Counted from the stretch's first letter, positions 26,107-35,671 are shown. The stretch is DNA of 45,689 nt from Maribacter sp. ACAM166 (GCF_005771495.1 NZ_VAUW01000036.1:1-45689), one strand, 5' to 3'. Numbers and translations are program-made. The notes: generated by a model not told the origin, from the letters alone.

Positions 26107-26942
26107 TCCTTTTCGTTTTTAATCTTAACACCTTTTACCTTTTTAGCATCTATTTTATCTTGAACTTTTTTCTCTGCATTTTGCATTGCTCTTAATAAGT
26201 TTTCAACCTGTTGTTTTGAGAGTTCATTAGGTCTAGGTTGTGGCTGCTCTTGTTGGTTATCTCCTGATTCCGGTTTTTGTTTTTTATCTCCTTCACCGTC
26301 TTTTTTCTCTTCATTCTTGTCGCCTTCATCACCCTTGTCACCCTCATCGCCTTTATCTTTCTTATCCTCGTTATCCTCTTCGTCTTTTTTATCTTTGTCT
26401 TTATTTTCGTCCTTGTTCTCTTTGTCTTTATCCTTGTCGTCTTCATTTTGCTTTTTATCTTCTTCGTCTTTTTTGAGAAGTTCTTTGGCAAGTGCGAGAT
26501 TGTATCTGGTTTCTTCGTCGCCTGGGTCATTACGTAAAGCTTCTTTGTAACCTTCAACCGCTTTGGCGTAATCTTTACGTTTCATAAAAACATTACCCAT
26601 ATTATGATAGGCTTTATGCTTTTCTTCTTTTGAAGTTGATGCCTCACCAGCCTCTTTAAACCGTCCAAAGGCTTCATTATAGGTTTCGTTGGCATAATAA
26701 GCATTACCTAAGTTGTAAGGTGCTACGCTATTATCCGGACTTTTTGAAATTGCTTTTCTATAATCAACCTCAGCAGCAACGAAGTTATCTTCAGATAATG
26801 CTTTATTACCATCCCATGTGAGGTTGGTCGAAGATCTTAATGCCTTTTCTTTTTCTTGCTCGTCAACTTCTTGGGCATAAGAAGTGAGGGATACAAAAAC
26901 CAATAAAATTACTATGCCTATTTTATTCATGTCTTTTTTCAT
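26100..26942 (-). CDS. batC: BatC: TPR protein with a long charged linker
   Basis: This secreted or membrane-tethered TPR protein has a signal peptide at 1-23 (ending SYAQ). TPR-like repeats cover about 43-155 (APYNLGNAYYANETYNEAF, AYHNMGNVFMKRKDYAKAV). An extreme low-complexity stretch rich in Lys, Asp and Glu follows at about 158-226, then a helical tail with LSKQQVENLLRAMQNAEKKV. That tail is usual in BatC, while the linker is much longer than needed. The start overlaps batB by 20 nt. Confidence 0.86.
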   Translation of the reverse strand: MKKDMNKIGIVILLVFVSLTSYAQEVDEQEKEKALRSSTNLTWDGNKALSEDNFVAAEVDYRKAISKSPDNSVAPYNLGNAYYANETYNEAFGRFKEAGEASTSKEEKHKAYHNMGNVFMKRKDYAKAVEGYKEALRNDPGDEETRYNLALAKELLKKDEEDKKQNEDDKDKDKENKDENKDKDKKDEEDNEDKKDKGDEGDKGDEGDKNEEKKDGEGDKKQKPESGDNQQEQPQPRPNELSKQQVENLLRAMQNAEKKVQDKIDAKKVKGVKIKNEKDW

Positions 26943-27969
26943 TGAACAAATTAAGTTTCTTTAACCAGCTGGTTTTACGGTCCAATATAAATATATCTAA
27001 AAAGAGAAGCAATAGTGCTGCCCCAATAAACCATTGAAACTGATTTTTATATTCTGCGAATTGTTTGGCCTCAAATTCCTTTTTATCCATTTTCAACAAT
27101 TCATCTTTAATAAATTCTACGGCAGTATCTGTGTTTGAACCATCAATATACTGGCCGTTTCCTTCATTTGCAATATCAATAAGAACAGCCTCGTTTAATT
27201 TTGTAATTACGGTCTCTCCTTGATTATTCTTTTTTAAACTCTCTAAAATTCCATTTCTTTTGATAGGAATTGGAACGCCTTTTGGCTTGCCTACACCAAT
27301 GGTGTAAATTGTAATACCCTCATCAACGGCATTTTCAACGGCATCTAACGTTGAACCTTCAGAATGGTCTTCACCGTCAGAAATAATGAACAAAACACGA
27401 TTGGTCTGTTCAGCATCGTCATAATAGGTGCTGGCCAGTTCAATTGCTTGATCGATTGCAGTACCTTGAGAAGTCAGCATATCGGTATTCATACTCTGTA
27501 AGAACATTTTCGCAGCACCGTAATCTGTTGTAATTGGCAACTGTGGATAAGCTTGACCTGCATATGCTATGATACCTATTCGGTCACTTGCCAATTGATT
27601 TATAATTTCAGAAACCAATCTTTTTGCTTTTTCCAATCGGTTAGGGGCAATATCCTCCGCCAACATACTTTTAGATACATCTACTGCAAACACGATATCT
27701 ACACCTTCTCGTTTTATCGTTTCTAATTTCGTTCCAATCTTAGGGTTCACTAAGCCTAAAATCAATAAGGCTAATGCAAGAATAAACACAATTAGCTTCA
27801 AAGCTCCTTTATTATAGGAGCGATTAGGCGTCAACCGTTTTAAAAGTTCGGTATTTGCAAATTTCTTTTGGGTTCTTTTTTTCCAGACCAATCCCAATAA
27901 GAACAGCACCAAAATCACCGGAATGATAATGAGCAAGTAGAAATATATTTTTTCGTCTAACTGTACCAT
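26923..27969 (-). CDS. batB: BatB: VWA domain membrane protein
   Basis: Residues 5-25 form a membrane helix and a second lies at about 50-70. A von Willebrand A domain follows with a MIDAS-type motif FAVDVSKSMLAEDIAPNRL, and a final helix lies near 310-330 (FIGAALLLLFLDIFI). I start at the ATG (27967-27969), giving 348 residues and a 1-nt gap to batA; a TTG three codons earlier is also possible. BatA and BatB are known to interact in Leptospira and Bacteroides work on this operon; the biochemical role is unresolved. Confidence 0.9.
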   Translation of the reverse strand: MVQLDEKIYFYLLIIIPVILVLFLLGLVWKKRTQKKFANTELLKRLTPNRSYNKGALKLIVFILALALLILGLVNPKIGTKLETIKREGVDIVFAVDVSKSMLAEDIAPNRLEKAKRLVSEIINQLASDRIGIIAYAGQAYPQLPITTDYGAAKMFLQSMNTDMLTSQGTAIDQAIELASTYYDDAEQTNRVLFIISDGEDHSEGSTLDAVENAVDEGITIYTIGVGKPKGVPIPIKRNGILESLKKNNQGETVITKLNEAVLIDIANEGNGQYIDGSNTDTAVEFIKDELLKMDKKEFEAKQFAEYKNQFQWFIGAALLLLFLDIFILDRKTSWLKKLNLFNEKRHE

Positions 27970-27970
27970 A

Positions 27971-28969
27971 TTATACAAAACTTCTAAATAGTGTGTTTCT
28001 TAAAATCCATTCTAATATTAGGAGTGCTCCGGCCAATAAAATCCATGGTCTAAACTTCTCTTCATAGCGGTAATATTTGAATTCCTCTACTTCAGTTTTT
28101 TCTAATTTATTTATTTCGTCATAGATTTCTTCCAGTGACTCATTATCGGTGGCCCTAAAATATCTACCACCTGTTGCTTTTGCTATATCCTTTAAAAGTT
28201 CCTCGTCAATCTCAACTTGTCGCATACCATACCTAAAAGATCCATCAGCGTTATAGGCAATAGGGGATAGGGCATTACCATTCGTTCCCAACCCAATGGT
28301 ATATGTTTTAATACCAAATTCGATAGCTAGATTCGAAGCGGTTTGAGGTTCGATGAACCCTGAATTGTTAACACCATCCGTCAATAATATTATGATTTTA
28401 CTTTTTGCAGTACTTTCTTTTAATCGGTTTACCGATGTTGCTAATCCCATACCTATAGCTGTACCATCTTCCAATTGTCCGTAAGTTATTTCTGCAAGGG
28501 CATTTAGAACAATTGATTTGTCGGTCGTAATAGGTGTTTTGGTATAGCCTTCACCTGCATATACCACTAACCCAATACGGTCATTAGGCCTTTTTTCAAT
28601 AAAATTTGCAGCGACCTCTTTAAGGGCCGCTAACCGGTTAGGTTTTAAATCTCGCGCCAGCATACTAGAAGACACATCAATGGCCATGACTATATCAATA
28701 CCCTTAGTTGTTTTAGTACGTGTAGAAATATCTTCTGTTTGTGGTCTTGCCATTGCAACGATTATGGCACCTAAAGCCAGCAATCTCAACAGAAAAAGCC
28801 CGGGCTTTAATTTTGGTAAAATACCAGTATGACTAAATCCTTTTATGCTTGAAATTCGCAGCGATGCAATTTGCTCTTTTTGCTTAAATATATACCATAC
28901 AATAGCCAATGGCAATAGTAGGAAGAGCCAAAAGAAATCTGGATTTGCGAATGATATATTCTTTAACAT
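27971..28969 (-). CDS. batA: BatA: VWA domain membrane protein
   Basis: This 332-residue paralogue of BatB has two N-terminal hydrophobic helices (about 9-26 and 58-75), a VWA domain with MIDAS motif MAIDVSSSMLARDLKPNRL and Thr/Asp partners (LLTDGVNNSG), and a C-terminal helix ending in ILEWILRNTLF. It starts directly after the upstream gene's stop with no gap. VWA domains bind divalent metal and protein partners; the MoxR ATPase encoded in the same operon is the likely chaperone for them. Confidence 0.9.
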   Translation of the reverse strand: MLKNISFANPDFFWLFLLLPLAIVWYIFKQKEQIASLRISSIKGFSHTGILPKLKPGLFLLRLLALGAIIVAMARPQTEDISTRTKTTKGIDIVMAIDVSSSMLARDLKPNRLAALKEVAANFIEKRPNDRIGLVVYAGEGYTKTPITTDKSIVLNALAEITYGQLEDGTAIGMGLATSVNRLKESTAKSKIIILLTDGVNNSGFIEPQTASNLAIEFGIKTYTIGLGTNGNALSPIAYNADGSFRYGMRQVEIDEELLKDIAKATGGRYFRATDNESLEEIYDEINKLEKTEVEEFKYYRYEEKFRPWILLAGALLILEWILRNTLFRSFV

Positions 28970-30631
28970 TTAAACTTCTGTTTTAACTTCTACCGATGCC
29001 AAAATTCGGTCTACTATTTCTTGGGCATAGTTGTCATCTTCCACCCAAGTAAGGATGACGTATTGCTGAAATCCTTTGCCACCAAAAAGCAGTACGGTGT
29101 ATTTCCCATCTATCAATTCTTTTGATCCGGGCATTACAAACTCACCACTACCAAATACTTTCATACCCTTTACTCCGCTAATTGTGGAAAATTCCTCTTG
29201 CTTTGTTATAATATTTTTTGCGCCTTGGCCTTCAAAATTAGATAATATTTGCTCTATTGTTTTATCAAAATCAGGTTCAACATCTTGTTGGTTCAGTGTG
29301 ATAGATGTAGCGCCAACGGTAAAAAGACCAATAGGACTTGTATATCCAAATGCCTGTATGTCTGCTATAGCTGCCTTTGCCTCTGGCGGCAGCTTTACTT
29401 CCTGGCGCACCATCACTTGGGGCGTTTCTAGTTGGATTGGAGGAAAACCGTAACTGCTACGAACCCATTCACCCTCTAACAATTCTTTCGTTGGATGGCC
29501 AAAAACAGTATCTTTTAAATAACCGAAACCGAGTTTTAAACCTGCGATTGTTGTGCCAATTAATATAATGGCAACCAGAGACGCTATACCGATTACTATC
29601 TTTTTCTTTTTCTGTTTACGCTCAATCTCCTCTTGATATTCGGCTTGTTCAAGCAATTCATCTTCCGTAGGTTCAGGAAGTGCATCATGTGTTTTTACCA
29701 CAATTTGTTCAACTAGTTTTCTGTCTTGCTCCGCAATTAAGGTTGATGGTTTGTTCTTTGCGAATTTCACTAAATCTGCAGTCTGTAGAATTTGTTGAAA
29801 TTGCTTTATCGTGTCATCATCTAGTCTTAACTCGCCGGCATCCTTTAAAAGTTCTAATTTTTCAATTAGCTGACCTGTTGTGCTCTCTAGCGCAGTAACA
29901 TGTACATCTTCTTCTAAATAAGAACGTACAATAGCCGTTAGCTCAGAGTAGTATTGTTTGTACTCATCTTGAATTAAATATTTGGAGTTTTCCAAACGTT
30001 TTAATTCCAACAGAGCTCTATCATAAGGGGGTAAAAGCGCTACTTTTTCTTCTTCGGTTAATGCTTTTTTGCGTAATACGAACCAATAGAAAAGTCCGCC
30101 AAGCACAAGAAGAACCAATATACCGATTAGTAAATACTTCCAAAATTCGGTAGTGCTTTTCTCAACGTTGATAAGCGGCTTAATATCATACATCTTTTGA
30201 TTTAATGTATCCACAGGAATAGTTGCCACATTAATTAACATCGAATCGGTCATAAATCCTGTGCCGTTAATTTCAATTCGTTGTGCCGGTAATTTATAGG
30301 CACCTGAATCGAACTGGGTAAGTGCGTATATTTTTTGTAACGTTAATCGGTCTTTTTTTCTTGTAGTATCCGTAGCAAAAGCTTCCACAGTTTCTAATGG
30401 AGAAAAAGTTTGTCCCTCGGGGAAAATCACCTGTGCGGTTGTATCAACTTCAACAGTAACAGTCCACTTTATTTGTTGGCCAATCTTTATATAGGTTGTA
30501 TCTACCGTTGAGTTGAACGTAGGACTTTCTTGTGCAGAAAGTTGAATAATACAAAAAAGGAATACGAATAAAGGCATGTTCCGTTTTATCAACGAAAAGC
30601 CCTTTTTGAATATTCTAATATCATTTATCAT
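28970..30631 (-). CDS. BatD/DUF4381-like membrane protein with extra C-terminal domain
   Basis: Signal peptide (about 1-34, ending LFCIIQLSAQ), a periplasmic beta-rich region to about 160, a helix at about 164-187 (LLIGILVLLVLGGLFYWFVL), a cytoplasmic helical region, a second helix at about 346-370 (IVIGIASLVAIILIG), and a C-terminal domain of about 180 residues I cannot assign. The first part matches what is usually found between the DUF58 gene and batA. The second helix and last domain are beyond the minimal form. I use the ATG at 30629-30631 (553 residues); a TTG overlapping the DUF58 stop is also possible. Confidence 0.75.
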   Translation of the reverse strand: MINDIRIFKKGFSLIKRNMPLFVFLFCIIQLSAQESPTFNSTVDTTYIKIGQQIKWTVTVEVDTTAQVIFPEGQTFSPLETVEAFATDTTRKKDRLTLQKIYALTQFDSGAYKLPAQRIEINGTGFMTDSMLINVATIPVDTLNQKMYDIKPLINVEKSTTEFWKYLLIGILVLLVLGGLFYWFVLRKKALTEEEKVALLPPYDRALLELKRLENSKYLIQDEYKQYYSELTAIVRSYLEEDVHVTALESTTGQLIEKLELLKDAGELRLDDDTIKQFQQILQTADLVKFAKNKPSTLIAEQDRKLVEQIVVKTHDALPEPTEDELLEQAEYQEEIERKQKKKKIVIGIASLVAIILIGTTIAGLKLGFGYLKDTVFGHPTKELLEGEWVRSSYGFPPIQLETPQVMVRQEVKLPPEAKAAIADIQAFGYTSPIGLFTVGATSITLNQQDVEPDFDKTIEQILSNFEGQGAKNIITKQEEFSTISGVKGMKVFGSGEFVMPGSKELIDGKYTVLLFGGKGFQQYVILTWVEDDNYAQEIVDRILASVEVKTEV

Positions 30632-30636
30632 TCGTC

Positions 30637-31503
30637 TCAACCTCTTCGTTTAAAATATCCCAATAGTTTTTTTACATAACTTTCGTCAACCCTGCAATCT
30701 AAGGTTCCACACCCAGCTTTTGTAAACGATTCTTTAAAATATGCAATACGTTCCCTGTTAAATTCTGTATAAGCGTTACGCACTTTTTTTGATTGGGTAT
30801 TCACTAATTGTATTCTACCTGTTTCAATATCTTCTAACTGTACCATGCCCAAATTAGGTATTGATTCTTCACGCTCATCATAAACCCGTATACCTGTTAA
30901 ATCATGCTTATTGCCCGTTATTTTCAACGTTTTTTCATAATCGTCTCCAATAAAATCAGACAGTACGAAAACGATGGCTTTCTTTTTCATTACGCTGCTC
31001 ATGAACTTCAACGCCTGTGCAATATCTGTTTTGTTACTTTTTGGCTTGAATTCCAGCAATTCTCGAATAATACGTAAAGCGTGGGTTTTACCTTTTTTTG
31101 GAGGTATGTAGAGTTCTATTTGATCAGAGAATAATGTGAGACCTACCTTATCATTATTCTGAAGTGCGCTAAAAGCTAAAGTAGCAGTTATTTCAGTAAT
31201 AATTTCATTCTTAAACTGATTCGTGGTACCAAATAATTCTGACCCACTAATGTCTACCATTAGCATCATGGTGAGTTCTCGTTCTTCCTCAAAAACCTTT
31301 ATATAAGGTTCATTGTAACGAGCTGTTACATTCCAATCAATATTTCTAACATCGTCACCAAATTGATACTGCCGTACTTCGCTAAAGGTCATTCCCCTAC
31401 CTTTAAAGGTAGAGTGGTATTCCCCACCAAATATATGGTCAGAAAGACGTCTCGTCTTTATCTCTATTTTTCGTACTTTTTTGAGTAGCTCTTTGGTATC
31501 CAT
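30637..31503 (-). CDS. DUF58 domain protein of the MoxR/Bat operon
   Basis: This 288-residue cytoplasmic protein has the DUF58 core motif GDDVRNIDWNVTARYNEPYIK followed by a VWA-like fold with VDISGSELFGT. DUF58 genes stand between moxR and VWA genes in most bacteria and are thought to be MoxR clients. The typical basic N-terminus (ELLKKVRKIEIKTRRL) is present. It lies 99 nt after moxR, a longer gap than elsewhere in the operon, filled by CAGT-rich repeats. Confidence 0.88.
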   Translation of the reverse strand: MDTKELLKKVRKIEIKTRRLSDHIFGGEYHSTFKGRGMTFSEVRQYQFGDDVRNIDWNVTARYNEPYIKVFEEERELTMMLMVDISGSELFGTTNQFKNEIITEITATLAFSALQNNDKVGLTLFSDQIELYIPPKKGKTHALRIIRELLEFKPKSNKTDIAQALKFMSSVMKKKAIVFVLSDFIGDDYEKTLKITGNKHDLTGIRVYDEREESIPNLGMVQLEDIETGRIQLVNTQSKKVRNAYTEFNRERIAYFKESFTKAGCGTLDCRVDESYVKKLLGYFKRRG

Positions 31504-31508
31504 TTATA

Positions 31509-31542
31509 CAGTGGGCAGTTTTCAGTAGTAGCAGTAGGCAGT
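31509..31542. repeat. CAGT-rich irregular repeat between moxR and the DUF58 gene
   Basis: CAGT occurs five times in 34 nt with spacers of 3 to 5 nt. Related sequence (gacagttgcc, gtcagttt) recurs after the SDR gene at 34413-34442. This resembles the dispersed CAGT/GCAGT stretches I recall from flavobacterial intergenic regions. Confidence 0.5.
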
Positions 31543-31602
31543 CGCTATTATAGTAGTTTTATAAGAAATACTACCAACCGCAACTGTCAAAAGCCTAGTC
31601 GA

Positions 31603-32604
31603 CTAAGGTACTTCTATCTCGTTTACGATTTTATTGATAATATCTACTGAAGTAATATTCTCGGCTTCGGCCTCATAAGTTATACCAATTCTATGTCTCA
31701 ATACATCGTGCACAATAGCACGAACATCTTCTGGCACAACATACCCTCTTTTTTTAATAAAAGCATAACACTTAGCAGCAATACCAAGGTTAATACTACC
31801 CCTTGGCGAAGCACCAAAACTTATTAATGGTTTTAAGCTCTCTAAATTATATTTTTCAGGATATCTAGAAGCAAATACAATGTCAAGAATATATTTTTCT
31901 ATTTTCTCGTCCATGTATACTTCACGAACAGCTTTTTGAGCGCTTAATATCTGTTCTATGGATACCACAGCATTTACTGTTTCATAATTCCCCAGTAAAT
32001 TTTGACGCATAATCAATTGTTCCTCATTTATTTTAGGATAATCAATTACGGTTTTAAGCATAAAACGGTCTACCTGAGCTTCAGGAAGTGGGTATGTACC
32101 TTCTTGTTCAATAGGGTTTTGAGTCGCCATAACTAAAAAAGGCTTGTCCAAAATAAAAGTTTCGTCACCAATAGTAACTTGCTTTTCTTGCATCGCTTCT
32201 AAAAGAGCGGACTGCACTTTGGCGGGAGCACGATTTATTTCATCAGCTAACACAAAATTAGCGAAGATAGGACCCTTTTTGATTGAAAAATCATTCACTT
32301 TCATGTTATAGATCATGGTTCCTACAACGTCGGCGGGTAATAAATCTGGCGTAAACTGTATTCTACTAAAACTTCCTTTAACCGCTTTCGAAAGGGTGTT
32401 AATAGCCAATGTTTTTGCTAGTCCTGGTACACCTTCCAATAAAATATGCCCTTGTCCTAAGAGACCGATTAATAATCGTTCGACCATATATTTCTGACCT
32501 ACGATTACCTTATTCATTTCAAGCATCAATAAATCGATAAAAGCACTTTCTCGAGCTATTTTCTCATTTACAGCACTAATGTCAACTGAGGTATTTTCTT
32601 CCAT
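31603..32604 (-). CDS. MoxR-family AAA+ ATPase
   Basis: This is the first gene of the Bat operon. Walker A is GVPGLAKT (58-65, Lys64) and Walker B FVLADEINRAP (Asp121, Glu122), with the AAA_3 and lid domains at full length (333 residues). MoxR ATPases act as chaperones that remodel or mature VWA-domain partners, here most likely DUF58, BatA and BatB. The region upstream of the ATG has a near-consensus TCAATTTG box (around 32650) but no TTG at the right spacing. Confidence 0.95.
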   Translation of the reverse strand: MEENTSVDISAVNEKIARESAFIDLLMLEMNKVIVGQKYMVERLLIGLLGQGHILLEGVPGLAKTLAINTLSKAVKGSFSRIQFTPDLLPADVVGTMIYNMKVNDFSIKKGPIFANFVLADEINRAPAKVQSALLEAMQEKQVTIGDETFILDKPFLVMATQNPIEQEGTYPLPEAQVDRFMLKTVIDYPKINEEQLIMRQNLLGNYETVNAVVSIEQILSAQKAVREVYMDEKIEKYILDIVFASRYPEKYNLESLKPLISFGASPRGSINLGIAAKCYAFIKKRGYVVPEDVRAIVHDVLRHRIGITYEAEAENITSVDIINKIVNEIEVP

Positions 32605-32763
32605 TTAAAACTTTATATAATTGGTTACTAGCCTTCTGAATTTTAACAGTCATGCAAATTGAAAATTTATTCACTCAGTAGCTGTTAATGATAGGTTAAA
32701 AAAAGTGAAAACCCCTTATTTTTATGAAGCCTTTAAGGGATTTCTTTTTAATTTCATCAACCT

Positions 32764-33639
32764 ATGAACAACTCATCAACTTATTCAAGAATTATTGCGG
32801 GGACTATGACTTGGGGTAATTGGGGAAAACAACTTTCCACAAACGAAATGGTTTCCTTAATGGAGCACTGTTTAGATAGTGAAATCACCACTTTTGATCA
32901 TGCAGATATTTATGGAGATTATACCAATGAAGCACAATTTGGAAAGGCATTTTTAAAAAGTTCAATTTCTAGGGAAAGCATACAAATGATTAGCAAATGT
33001 GGTATTCAGTTCAATGCAAAGGAAAGAGCAAATAGGGTTAAACATTATGATTATAACAAAGACTATATCATTAAGTCGGTTGAAAGGTCTTTGAAATTAT
33101 TACAAACCGAATATTTTGACATGCTTTTGCTGCACAGACCTAGCCCGTTAATGAATCCGGTTGAAATAGCCGAGGCTATACATCAATTAAAAAAACAAGG
33201 GAAGATCAAGCAATTTGGCGTTTCAAACTTTACACCTTCCCAGGTACAGCTTATTGAAAAGGGAATACCCGTTGAAGCAAACCAAATAGAATATTCTCTT
33301 TCCTCTAATGAGGTGATGAACGATGGCACATTAGACGATTGTATCACACACAATCGAGTAGCCATGTCATGGAGTCCTTTAGGCGATTATTTTAAGATAG
33401 AATCTGAAGCAACGAAGAGAATTAAAAAAGTATTAGTCGAATTAGGTAAAAAATATGATGCGACCGAAGACCAATTATTATTGGCATGGATATTAAAACA
33501 TCCGTCTAAAATACATCCGGTGGTGGGTACCGCTACTCCAAATAGGCTAAAATTGGCTGTGGAAGCAGAGCAAATTGAGATGGATCTACAAGATTGGTTC
33601 ATTTTACTGGAAGCCAACGAAGGAAAGGAAGTTGCATAA
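32764..33639 (+). CDS. Aldo/keto reductase
   Basis: This NADPH-dependent oxidoreductase of 291 residues has the catalytic tetrad Asp45 and Tyr50 (FDHADIYG), Lys78 (ISKCG) and His124 (LLLHRP). The C-terminal cofactor motif VVGTATPNRL is present. It resembles the E. coli YdhF subgroup, whose physiological substrate is unclear. It begins 159 nt from the divergent moxR start, and the SDR gene follows after 12 nt, so the two reductases form an operon. Confidence 0.9.
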   Translation: MNNSSTYSRIIAGTMTWGNWGKQLSTNEMVSLMEHCLDSEITTFDHADIYGDYTNEAQFGKAFLKSSISRESIQMISKCGIQFNAKERANRVKHYDYNKDYIIKSVERSLKLLQTEYFDMLLLHRPSPLMNPVEIAEAIHQLKKQGKIKQFGVSNFTPSQVQLIEKGIPVEANQIEYSLSSNEVMNDGTLDDCITHNRVAMSWSPLGDYFKIESEATKRIKKVLVELGKKYDATEDQLLLAWILKHPSKIHPVVGTATPNRLKLAVEAEQIEMDLQDWFILLEANEGKEVA

Positions 33640-33651
33640 AATAAAAATATA

Positions 33652-34410
33652 ATGAAAAAAACAGCATTTATTACAGGAGCAACGAGCGGAATTGGTAAGT
33701 CTACGGCTATACTTTTCGCACTAAAAGGCATCAATTTGGTATTGTGCGGAAGACGTCAAGAACGATTGGATGCTCTCAAGAAGGAATTAGGTAAAGAAGT
33801 ACAAGTTTTTACGTTGAATTTTGATATTCGGAATAAAGAATCCGTAAAAGAAGCAATAGCATCACTACCTAAAGAGTTCTCGCAAATTGATATTTTAATT
33901 AACAATGCCGGGAATGCTCATGGCTTAGACACAATACAAGACGGGAGTATTGAGGATTGGGATGCGATGTTGGATATTAATGTGAAGGGTCTGCTTTATG
34001 TTTCTAAAAATTTGATACCTCAAATGATTGAGCGAAAAGCTGGTCATATCATACATATAGGGTCAACCGCTGGTAAGGAAGTTTACCCAAAAGGGAATGT
34101 CTATTGTGCGAGTAAACATGCAGTAGATGCCATAAACCAAGGAATGCGAATGGATTTGAATCCTTATGGGATACGCGTTGGAGCCGTAAACCCTGGATTG
34201 GTCGAAACCGAATTCAGTTCCGTTCGTTTTAAGGGAGACGAAGATCGTGCAGAAAATGTGTATAAAGGTTTTCAACCATTAAAACCAGAAGATATAGCAG
34301 AAATCATCCACTTTGTAGTAACCAGACCTTATCATGTTAATATAGCAGATTTAACGGTTATGCCTACTGCTCAGGCTTCTTCAACTATTGTAAAAAAAGC
34401 TAAATTTTAA
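33652..34410 (+). CDS. Short-chain dehydrogenase/reductase
   Basis: A classical SDR of 252 residues. The cofactor loop is TGATSGIG (8-15), NNAG is present, and the catalytic residues are Ser138, Tyr151 and Lys155 (YCASK). LCGRRQERL after strand 2 suggests NADP preference. It resembles YdfG-type enzymes that reduce hydroxy acids and beta-keto compounds; the actual substrate is not known. It is cotranscribed with the aldo/keto reductase. Confidence 0.92.
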   Translation: MKKTAFITGATSGIGKSTAILFALKGINLVLCGRRQERLDALKKELGKEVQVFTLNFDIRNKESVKEAIASLPKEFSQIDILINNAGNAHGLDTIQDGSIEDWDAMLDINVKGLLYVSKNLIPQMIERKAGHIIHIGSTAGKEVYPKGNVYCASKHAVDAINQGMRMDLNPYGIRVGAVNPGLVETEFSSVRFKGDEDRAENVYKGFQPLKPEDIAEIIHFVVTRPYHVNIADLTVMPTAQASSTIVKKAKF

Positions 34411-34534
34411 TTGACAGTTGCCAGAATAGACATGTCAGTTTGTAAATAGTAGTACGTAAACCATACAAAGTAATTAGTAGTAAGTAGTATTATTGTTTTC
34501 GAACAATTAACAATTAATGAAATTCCTTTACACC

Positions 34535-35671
34535 ATGATTAACAAACGCTTATTGGTAAAAAACTTGCTCGCCCATAACGACGAGAATAGTTTTTACGAT
34601 AAAAAGCGTTTTATTTCTATTGGGGAGAAAGAGGGTAAGGGTAAGTTTTTAAAGCATGTTTGCGCATTGGCAAATAGTAATCCTACAAGTAATTCATTTA
34701 TTGTTATTGGAGTCGAGGATGAGAATAACGAAATCGTCGGAGTAGATTTTTTTGATGACAGTAAGATTCAGAATTTAGTCAATGCCTATTTAGATAATCC
34801 ACCCCTTATTTCGTACGAAAATATTCCTTTTCCCCATTTGCCTGATGGAAAAGTTGTGGGGCTGGTAACCATAAAATCAATTGGTAAAGTGTGCTCATTG
34901 CGAAAGAGTATTTGGAAATATTATGGAGGTTCTGTTTTTTTTAGGGAAGGCAGTATCAGTTTGCCAAAAGCGTACGATATTGAGTTAAAAGACATAAATG
35001 CTGAGGCAGTAGCTACCATAGAACAACATGCAAAAAATAATATTGAGCTTACTTTAGATGGGGTTATCGATTTTTTAAACCATCGGCACAAAGATTTAGA
35101 AAGTGACTACAAGGTGTTTAAAGAGCAATTTGTGGTCTGTTGGGCTGGTAATAAAAAGGTAGTCAACGGCGAAACGTATTACCATAGAGTAGATATCGAA
35201 TTGATTAATGAACAGGTAAAATTGTTTTATTCAAATTTAGATGAGGTCAAAATTAGTATTGATGATGATTCTTTCACTACAATAGAGTTTGTACAGTTAG
35301 GTCTTGGCTCTAAACAAAAGTATTATCCGCTAGAGAAAGTGGTTATCAATTTTAGTGAAAATGGCACTTATCAAATCAATAGTGATTTGCTTTTCAATCC
35401 TCCAAAATACAATCAAAAAAAGCTAGAAGAAATATACACAAACAACAATGCTTTGGTGGTAAAAGCCAACAGTAGTATAGTTTTAACACTAGCCGAAGTT
35501 AAAAGCCTGAAATACTTGGCAGACACCTACCTTATTTGTTACTTAAACGGCTTCGAAGAAGCTAAAGAAGAAATGGAAAATGCTCGAAATCTGTTGAAAC
35601 CTAAATATCCTGAAATTAATGCCTCGCTAAAAGAGGCGCTTCGGGTGCTAAGGAAAGTGAAATATAATTAG
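34535..35671 (+). CDS. AlbA_2 (Schlafen-like) domain protein
   Basis: Residues about 25-140 form an AlbA_2 putative DNA/RNA-binding domain (KFLKHVCALANSNPTSNSFIVIGVED). The remaining 240 residues have no motif I recognise. In other proteins this domain is joined to ATP-binding or winged-helix parts, which I do not see. I start at MINKRLLVKNLLAHNDENSF (378 residues); an ATG six codons upstream is in frame. Its stop overlaps that of the convergent amylosucrase gene by 4 nt, leaving no room for a terminator between them. Confidence 0.75.
   Translation: MINKRLLVKNLLAHNDENSFYDKKRFISIGEKEGKGKFLKHVCALANSNPTSNSFIVIGVEDENNEIVGVDFFDDSKIQNLVNAYLDNPPLISYENIPFPHLPDGKVVGLVTIKSIGKVCSLRKSIWKYYGGSVFFREGSISLPKAYDIELKDINAEAVATIEQHAKNNIELTLDGVIDFLNHRHKDLESDYKVFKEQFVVCWAGNKKVVNGETYYHRVDIELINEQVKLFYSNLDEVKISIDDDSFTTIEFVQLGLGSKQKYYPLEKVVINFSENGTYQINSDLLFNPPKYNQKKLEEIYTNNNALVVKANSSIVLTLAEVKSLKYLADTYLICYLNGFEEAKEEMENARNLLKPKYPEINASLKEALRVLRKVKYN

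Noticed and set aside
26192..26557. Large open frames on both strands inside batC
   Set aside because: They result from the low-complexity Lys/Asp/Glu coding of batC and contain only repetitive S/F/L or K/T residues.
32700..32760. Hairpin CCCTTA/TAAGGG between moxR and the aldo/keto reductase gene as a terminator
   Set aside because: Both flanking genes start here, so nothing needs to end. The stem is 6 bp with a long loop; it might be a leader structure but the support is thin.
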